A stretch of DNA of 41,333 bases from Deltaproteobacteria bacterium (lineage in GTDB: Bacteria; Desulfobacterota; DSM-4660; Desulfatiglandales; HGW-15), in NCBI GenBank assembly GCA_020060215.1, contig JAGVAP010000038.1, forward strand, positions 1 through 41,333, written 5' to 3'. The notes beneath the pieces are model-generated. The model was not told the DNA's origin. It did no database searches and worked only from the letters and a program-made list of their open reading frames with translations. Within the stretch, counting starts at the first letter, position 1. Each line of letters begins with the position of its first letter. A program made the position numbers and the translations under genes. Shown here one piece after another: positions 37,842-41,333 of this stretch.

Positions 37842-38441
37842 ATGAAGGAGCGTATCAAGGATGCAAGGGGACTCGTTATTTATTTTTCGTGCGTCGCGTG
37901 CATTATCGGATCCATTTTTGGATATTCTGCATGGAGCAGCCCAGGCGATCCGGTAATTGAAGGTAAGACGGCAATTCAGGTGGACGCGGTAAGCATGAAT
38001 GCGACTACCGGGAATTTTTCAACTGTGAGCGGGTTCCAATTTCGCGGTGGGGTTGCGACCGTGAAAGTTAATGGCCTTGCAGTGGCGAGTATTGGAGATA
38101 CGACGATTTCAGGTAACAGCCTTTTTAATACCTCCGTCACGGGCGCGAGCAACATAGCCAGATCACCAGATTCCGGCCAGACCTTTTACGTTGTTTCCCC
38201 TGGGGGAGGAGAAAATCTCTGGTTTTTCAACAGGGACGATACCGCCGAAAACGGGACCACGCTTTATATACACGTTGGAGAAGCCGGGGACACCGTTTAC
38301 AGCAATACCCCTTGCACTCCCGGAGTCTCCAAGTATGTTCTCGCCGGAACCGCCATGCAGAAAAAGCTGGTGATTTGGAGCGACGGCGTTAGCACGTACA
38401 ATGTCGATACGAGCGGATCTCCCACAGTGGAGGCCAATTAA
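37842..38441 (+). CDS. Exported fibre-like protein
   Basis: 199 residues from ATG 37842 (GGAGGAGCAT upstream; ATG 37830 is an alternative). Basic N-terminus and a hydrophobic segment 'GLVIYFSCVACIIGSIFGYS' form a signal or anchor, and the Cys pair there could also suit a lipobox poorly. The rest is beta-rich: 'AVSMNATTGNFSTVSGFQFR', 'SIGDTTISGNSLFNTSVTGA', 'LVIWSDGVSTYNVDTSGSPT', like fibre tips. The arrangement (signal plus fibre repeats) parallels the 18474 gene. TAATG overlap with the next gene. Confidence 0.6.
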   Translation: MKERIKDARGLVIYFSCVACIIGSIFGYSAWSSPGDPVIEGKTAIQVDAVSMNATTGNFSTVSGFQFRGGVATVKVNGLAVASIGDTTISGNSLFNTSVTGASNIARSPDSGQTFYVVSPGGGENLWFFNRDDTAENGTTLYIHVGEAGDTVYSNTPCTPGVSKYVLAGTAMQKKLVIWSDGVSTYNVDTSGSPTVEAN

Positions 38442-39310
38442 TGCGAGACCAAACACGACGCCAATTTTTGCTGAACTGCTTTCGCCTAGCCGGCGGAGGC
38501 ATGGCCGGGCTGGCGGCTATTCACGCTCTTGGCTTGAGCGCGGTGGAAGATGCTCAAGCATTGGGGATTCTCCCTGCTCAGTTGATGGCAAAACAGGCCG
38601 ATCTTGCACCAGAGACATCGTTGGCCACATGGCGCCAAACTAACGAGGCCGGCTGGGGGGACTCCGATAGTACAGTAATTTGGATTTTCGATGGCGGCGC
38701 CGGAGCCAATGAGGTGGGGCAGGGGGGGGGACTTTCAGAGGCCAACCGGACACTTACGCAGGTTGGTGGAATCGGCGCTGCTGTATTGGATGGGGGTTAT
38801 TACTACCGTACGGCTACGGGGGGGACATACTTTACGTGGCCTGAAGGCGGGTTTAACGGCATGCTCGCCAGCCAGTCCAGTCACACGATTATTATTAAAA
38901 TTCGAACTGGCACAGATATGACTGGATGGTTCATGTCGTGGGTCTATGGGGATACTAATGCGCAAATTGCTGCTGATCTCAACTCCGGCACGTTGACTTT
39001 TTACCTCGATGATGGTGGGCATTCACAGGAGGCTCAAGCTATTGGTGACGCTCTCTCCGCAAATACTCTTTATTACGTTTATCTCTGGTCTGACAACACT
39101 TTTACTCGGATTGGGTATTCCACGACCTTAGTGACTAAATGGTCTGAGTTTTCAGCTACAAAACGGGCTCAGTTTGCCGGCAATTTCGACGGTTTTCTTG
39201 CTCAAACAGGGGGCATACGGTCTATACCCACCATCTCCGGAACAGGTCCCATTGACATGGGTCTTTACTTTTTGATTGTTTCAAAAACGTGTCTTATTAC
39301 AAACGATTAA
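38441..39310 (+). CDS. Lectin-like fibre protein with Tat-type signal and G9 tract
   Basis: 289 residues. The N-terminus MRDQTRRQFLLNCFRLAGGG with a following hydrophobic AGLAAIHALGL and 'AQA' is a twin-arginine signal (consensus S/TRRxFLK). Residues 75-280 resemble a LamG/concanavalin-type beta sandwich ('SSHTIIIKIRTGTDMTGWFM', 'LNSGTLTFYLDDGGHSQEAQ', 'ANTLYYVYLWSDNTFTRIGY'). A run of nine G at 38722-38730 encodes GGG near residues 95-97. A one-base change would end the protein early. Likely to bind sugar or receptor. The Tat signal on a tail-region protein is unexpected. Confidence 0.65.
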   Translation: MRDQTRRQFLLNCFRLAGGGMAGLAAIHALGLSAVEDAQALGILPAQLMAKQADLAPETSLATWRQTNEAGWGDSDSTVIWIFDGGAGANEVGQGGGLSEANRTLTQVGGIGAAVLDGGYYYRTATGGTYFTWPEGGFNGMLASQSSHTIIIKIRTGTDMTGWFMSWVYGDTNAQIAADLNSGTLTFYLDDGGHSQEAQAIGDALSANTLYYVYLWSDNTFTRIGYSTTLVTKWSEFSATKRAQFAGNFDGFLAQTGGIRSIPTISGTGPIDMGLYFLIVSKTCLITND

Positions 39311-39320
39311 GATTGGAGAC

Positions 39321-39644
39321 ATGGGAATGCCTTGGGTAAGGATACAATTACAGGAACAACCCTACGTCGACAAGAATGGGAAACTACTGAATCGTCCTCT
39401 TTATACTGACCGCTATGGCCTGGATGTCATTTATGGTGGTGGTAAGAAGGGTTATCCCGAAGGCTTAGATAGATCCAAAGTGATTGAATGGGTCGAGAAA
39501 GCCGAGAATTTGGTTTTGCTTATCCACCTTAACGCGACTGTTGATGAGGCCGCCACATTAGGTGAAATTATTACTGACGATCAGGCAGAGGTACTTAAGC
39601 AGGATGTTTTCGGAATAAGCGCAGTTCCGGAAGTGACAAACTGA
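39321..39644 (+). CDS. Small tail-region protein
   Basis: 107 residues from ATG 39321 (GATTGGAGAC upstream). Sequence: 'MPWVRIQLQEQPYVDKNGKL', 'VIYGGGKKGYPEGLDRSKVI' and 'EIITDDQAEVLKQDVFGISA'. Soluble alpha-beta protein. A fibre chaperone or capping role is possible by position; no family recognised. Confidence 0.5.
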   Translation: MGMPWVRIQLQEQPYVDKNGKLLNRPLYTDRYGLDVIYGGGKKGYPEGLDRSKVIEWVEKAENLVLLIHLNATVDEAATLGEIITDDQAEVLKQDVFGISAVPEVTN

Positions 39645-39789
39645 GGAGCAGGCGAGGATGATTGCAGCATCCCCACTGACCCGTTGCGCCAACAACGGAC
39701 CAACCGCACAAGACGATCTGCTCCCGTGCTTAATATCGGCACGGGGCTCGCGAAGCATTAGGCAGATTTGCAGGGGGAGATTAAGAGCA

Positions 39790-40548
39790 GTGAACAGTCC
39801 TTTGCCATACATTGGGGGAAAGTCCAAGCTTTCGGAAACGATTATCAAAATGATTCCTGACCACCAGGCGTACTGTGAAGTGTTTGCCGGCGCTGCCTGG
39901 GTGCTTTTTAGGAAAGAGCCTAGCAGGTACGAAACGATCAATGATCTGGACAGCGATCTGGTGACATTTTACCGGGTTCTGCAGCACCATTTGGAGGAGT
40001 TCTTGAAGCAGTTTAAATGGCTGCTTACAAGCCGCGAGTGGTTCGATGATTTTAAACGGCAGCAGGTTGCCGGCGGGCTTACCGACATCCAGCGCGCGGC
40101 ACGATATTACTATTTGCAGCGCCACTGCTTTGCCGGAAGGGTGAAGGGCCGGACATTTGGCGCAGGGCCTTTGCGAGGGCCGAGAATAAACCTGCTGAGG
40201 ATTGAGGAAGAGCTTTCCGTTATACATTTGCGGTTGGCCAGGGTGACGATTGAGAACCTGCCCTGGCAGGAATTTTTGATGCGATACGATAAGGCTCAGA
40301 CGTTTTTCTATTTGGATCCGCCCTACTATCGAGCGCCTTTTTACGCACACAATCTGGAGCTTTCGGATTACCAGGAAATGGCCGAGCAGCTGAGCCAGAT
40401 TCGAAGCAAGTTTGTTTTGAGCATCAACGATCTTCCCGAGATGCGGGAGACGTTTGGCCGGTTCAAGATTCGGCCCGTAGTTTTGAAATACTCTGCTCCG
40501 AAAGGGGACTGGTCAGAAGGGAAAGAGCTGCTGATCACCAACTTCTAA
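39790..40548 (+). CDS. Dam-type adenine-N6 DNA methyltransferase
   Basis: 252 residues from GTG 39790 (GCAGGGGGAGATTAAGAGCA upstream); the in-frame ATG 39658 gives a poor extension. The D12 class is clear: SPLPYIGGKSKLSETI, motif I EVFAGAAWVLF (30-40), and catalytic DPPYY (176-180) after FFYL. It would methylate adenine in a short site, probably in phage DNA, against restriction. Mu places its own DNA-modification gene mom at this same far-right position. Confidence 0.93.
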   Translation: MNSPLPYIGGKSKLSETIIKMIPDHQAYCEVFAGAAWVLFRKEPSRYETINDLDSDLVTFYRVLQHHLEEFLKQFKWLLTSREWFDDFKRQQVAGGLTDIQRAARYYYLQRHCFAGRVKGRTFGAGPLRGPRINLLRIEEELSVIHLRLARVTIENLPWQEFLMRYDKAQTFFYLDPPYYRAPFYAHNLELSDYQEMAEQLSQIRSKFVLSINDLPEMRETFGRFKIRPVVLKYSAPKGDWSEGKELLITNF

Positions 40549-40575
40549 TAACTGAAAAATAAGCTGTAAGTTTGA

Positions 40576-40612
40576 CCTGTCGATTTAACCACCTGAATCG
40601 AACAGGTTTTTT
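40576..40612 (+). terminator. Intrinsic terminator at the end of the late operon
   Basis: CCTGTCGATT and AATCGAACAGG form a 10-bp stem with one bulged A, then six T (40607-40612). It lies 27 bp after the methylase stop and 77 bp before the right end, closing the late transcript. Confidence 0.8.
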
Positions 40613-40638
40613 GCGCTCAAATTTTGCTTGGCAAATTC

Positions 40639-40689
40639 TGTCGCATTTTCCATTTCATTTTGTCGCAGAATAACTTTCATCGGACACCA
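40639..40689. repeat. Right phage end with two transposase-binding sites (attR)
   Basis: TGTCGC-N8-TTTCA occurs at 40639-40657 and 40661-40679, start-to-start spacing 22 bp (two helical turns). The end TCGGACACCA follows, giving the 3'-CA terminus. The layout mirrors R1 and R2 of Mu. The ten bases after the outer site match the left end's ten in length, and the outer TGGT/ACCA are complementary. Confidence 0.75.
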
Positions 40690-40746
40690 GCTTAGGAGGT
40701 TTTGAGGAGAGACACCGCCGCACCCCCCGCGCACCCGGCCGAAAAA

Positions 40747-40775
40747 AAGGGGTTAGCTGTTGCAGCTAACCCCTT
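40747..40775 (-). terminator. Terminator of the tRNA-Met gene
   Basis: AAGGGGTTAGCTG-TTG-CAGCTAACCCCTT is a perfect 13-bp stem with a 3-base loop. On the minus strand it is followed by a run of T (40742-40748 as A). It lies 8 bp beyond the CCA end of the tRNA, a normal place for a tRNA terminator. Confidence 0.88.
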
Positions 40776-40783
40776 GGATTTTC

Positions 40784-40833
40784 TGGTAGCGGGGGCTGGA
40801 TTCGAACCAACGACCTTCGGGTTATGAGCCGGA
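40784..40833 (-). tRNA. 3' half of a tRNA-Met (CAT) gene, truncated
   Basis: On the minus strand the sequence reads from anticodon loop CTCATAA through the variable loop, the GTTCGAATC T-loop, and the acceptor ending with encoded CCA (40784-40786). No D-arm or 5' acceptor strand can be found to the right. The 5' anticodon strand, TCCGG, pairs with CCCGA with a C-C mismatch, so homology ends there. This is the structure of an integrase attachment site in which an element has replaced the 5' part of the gene, or of a leftover copy. Confidence 0.8.
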
Positions 40834-41017
40834 TATTAATTTAGCTATTTCAATAACTTCAACATGTTACAACGGCAAAATGCGGCAAAATGTAACATTT
40901 TCTACCGGCAGAACGCACCCCATACGCACCCTGTTCTTGAGACCTCCCGCTTGACTGAATCCCCCTTCTTGACAACCGAGTCAAGGGAGCGGATTTGGTC
41001 AAGCAAGGGGTGTCCCA
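40834..41017. other. Island-type sequence beside the truncated tRNA
   Basis: No gene found. It contains a direct repeat of CGGCAAAATG (40873-40892) flanked by TGTTAC/GTAACA, and two CGCACCC units (about 40914-40932). These could be arm-type integrase sites. No integrase gene is in the window. Confidence 0.4.
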
Positions 41018-41332
41018 CTATTCTATCTCCTGGTTCAGTTTCTTGAGGAGTGTCTCTATCTCACTCCTGGTGACATCCGACTTCTCCCCTTTGAAGTAGA
41101 CCGTCAGGAGGTAGACCTTCACTTCGTCTACCCTCCAGAAATAGATCAGCCGGTAGCCGGCGCTTTTCCCCTTTTTGAGATCGGAGCTGGCGACCCTTGT
41201 CTTCCAGACCTCCCTGTTCCAGCCTGGAATCGGATCCCCGGCAGATGGATTCTCCTCCAATGCCTTGATTTGGGTGAGAAGATCTTCCTTGATGTGACGG
41301 TACTTCTTCTTGAGGGCCTTGACCGATCGCTG
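41018..41332 (-). CDS. RelE/ParE-superfamily toxin, N-terminus outside the window
   Basis: 105 codons are open from the right edge to TAG at 41018. The readable part starts 'QRSVKALKKKYRHIKEDLLT' and continues to 'GYRLIYFWRVDEVKVYLLTV' and 'YFKGEKSDVTRSEIETLLKK'. The order SVKALKKKY..I..DL, then R.IYF, then I.LL.VY.K.EK.D is typical of RelE-type mRNA-cleaving or related toxins. No start is visible; it lies past the window edge. The antitoxin gene is also not visible. It appears intact here, in contrast with the broken ParE at the other flank. Confidence 0.75.
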   Translation of the reverse strand, partial: QRSVKALKKKYRHIKEDLLTQIKALEENPSAGDPIPGWNREVWKTRVASSDLKKGKSAGYRLIYFWRVDEVKVYLLTVYFKGEKSDVTRSEIETLLKKLNQEIE

Positions 41333-41333
41333 A

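Larger units (their letters stand above)
2134..40689 (+). mobile_element. Mu-like transposable prophage with siphovirus-type tail genes
   Basis: The segment is bounded by matching inverted ends, TGGT at the left and ACCA at the right. Each has a transposase-type site beginning 10 bp inside. It contains, in order, leftward repressor, ner, transposase A, ATPase B, gemA, middle genes, lysis, terminase, portal, gpF-like protein, gpT-type capsid, connectors, tail tube, frameshifted chaperone, tape measure, tail tip, fibres and a DNA methylase. The length of about 38.6 kb agrees with D3112/B3-like phages. Every essential module appears intact, apart from a TGA codon in the minor head gene that may be functional. 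No matching 5-bp target duplication is seen (TTTTC left, GCTTA right). Confidence 0.88.

Overview
The window holds an apparently complete Mu-like transposable prophage, proposed as 2134-40689 (about 38.6 kb), in host DNA. The early half encodes Mu-type functions: an S24 repressor, Ner, DDE transposase A, ATPase B and GemA. The late half encodes a siphovirus-type virion with a lambda-like tail: gpG/gpGT frameshift, tape measure, M-, L-, K- and J-like tip proteins. This is the layout of Pseudomonas phages D3112 and B3 rather than of myovirus Mu. The host is probably a deltaproteobacterium-like Gram-negative. That is inferred from the lipoprotein, Tat and Sec signals, the fairly high G+C codon use, and many short dispersed repeats of a kind I associate with such genomes. 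No rRNA or species marker is present.

Layout. 1-2133 is left host flank: a partial exported protein, then about 1.2 kb of degraded sequence, then a frameshifted ParE-like toxin. 2134-4130 is the immunity region: a leftward operon (repressor, lipoprotein, zinc-ribbon membrane protein) facing rightward ner, with ATTGCGAAA-type operators and a near-consensus sigma70 promoter between. 4162-8877 is the early operon (A, B, accessory genes, gemA). 8920-13906 holds thyX and about a dozen small, often Cys-rich middle genes of unknown role. 13974-14303 is a strong nested-palindrome terminator followed by a hairpin-rich leader. 14304-16429 is lysis (GH108 endolysin, holin-like proteins). 16431-29493 covers DNA packaging, an embedded tyrosine recombinase, portal, minor head protein, a protease-scaffold-capsid fusion, two signal-peptide decoration-type proteins, connectors, a tandem glycosyltransferase and the tail tube. 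29565-39644 is tail assembly, tip and fibres. 39790-40548 is a Dam-type methylase, followed by a terminator and the right end. 40690-41333 is right host flank: the 3' half of a tRNA-Met gene with its terminator, joined to island-like DNA and a RelE-type toxin.

The ends were identified by matching short sequences. A site TGTCGC-N8-TTTCA occurs twice at the right end and once, inverted, at the left end. The outermost copy at each end lies 10 bp from a terminal TGGT/ACCA. The 5-bp flanks do not match, and a further related site lies just outside the left end, so the insertion has probably been rearranged or sits beside another element's remains.

Most unusual observations: (1) the minor head gene has TGA where a C-terminal Cys of an NCxC motif is expected, followed at once by a hairpin with bacterial SECIS-like geometry and 28 more sense codons; (2) a complete XerC/D-like recombinase lies between terminase and portal, behind a potential two-state hairpin element; (3) several late proteins carry Sec- or Tat-type export signals, and one of these also has a G9 tract; (4) a two-domain glycosyltransferase in the tail operon carries an in-frame 36-bp dispersed repeat; (5) several families of short dispersed repeats fill gene junctions and gene starts and ends across the phage.
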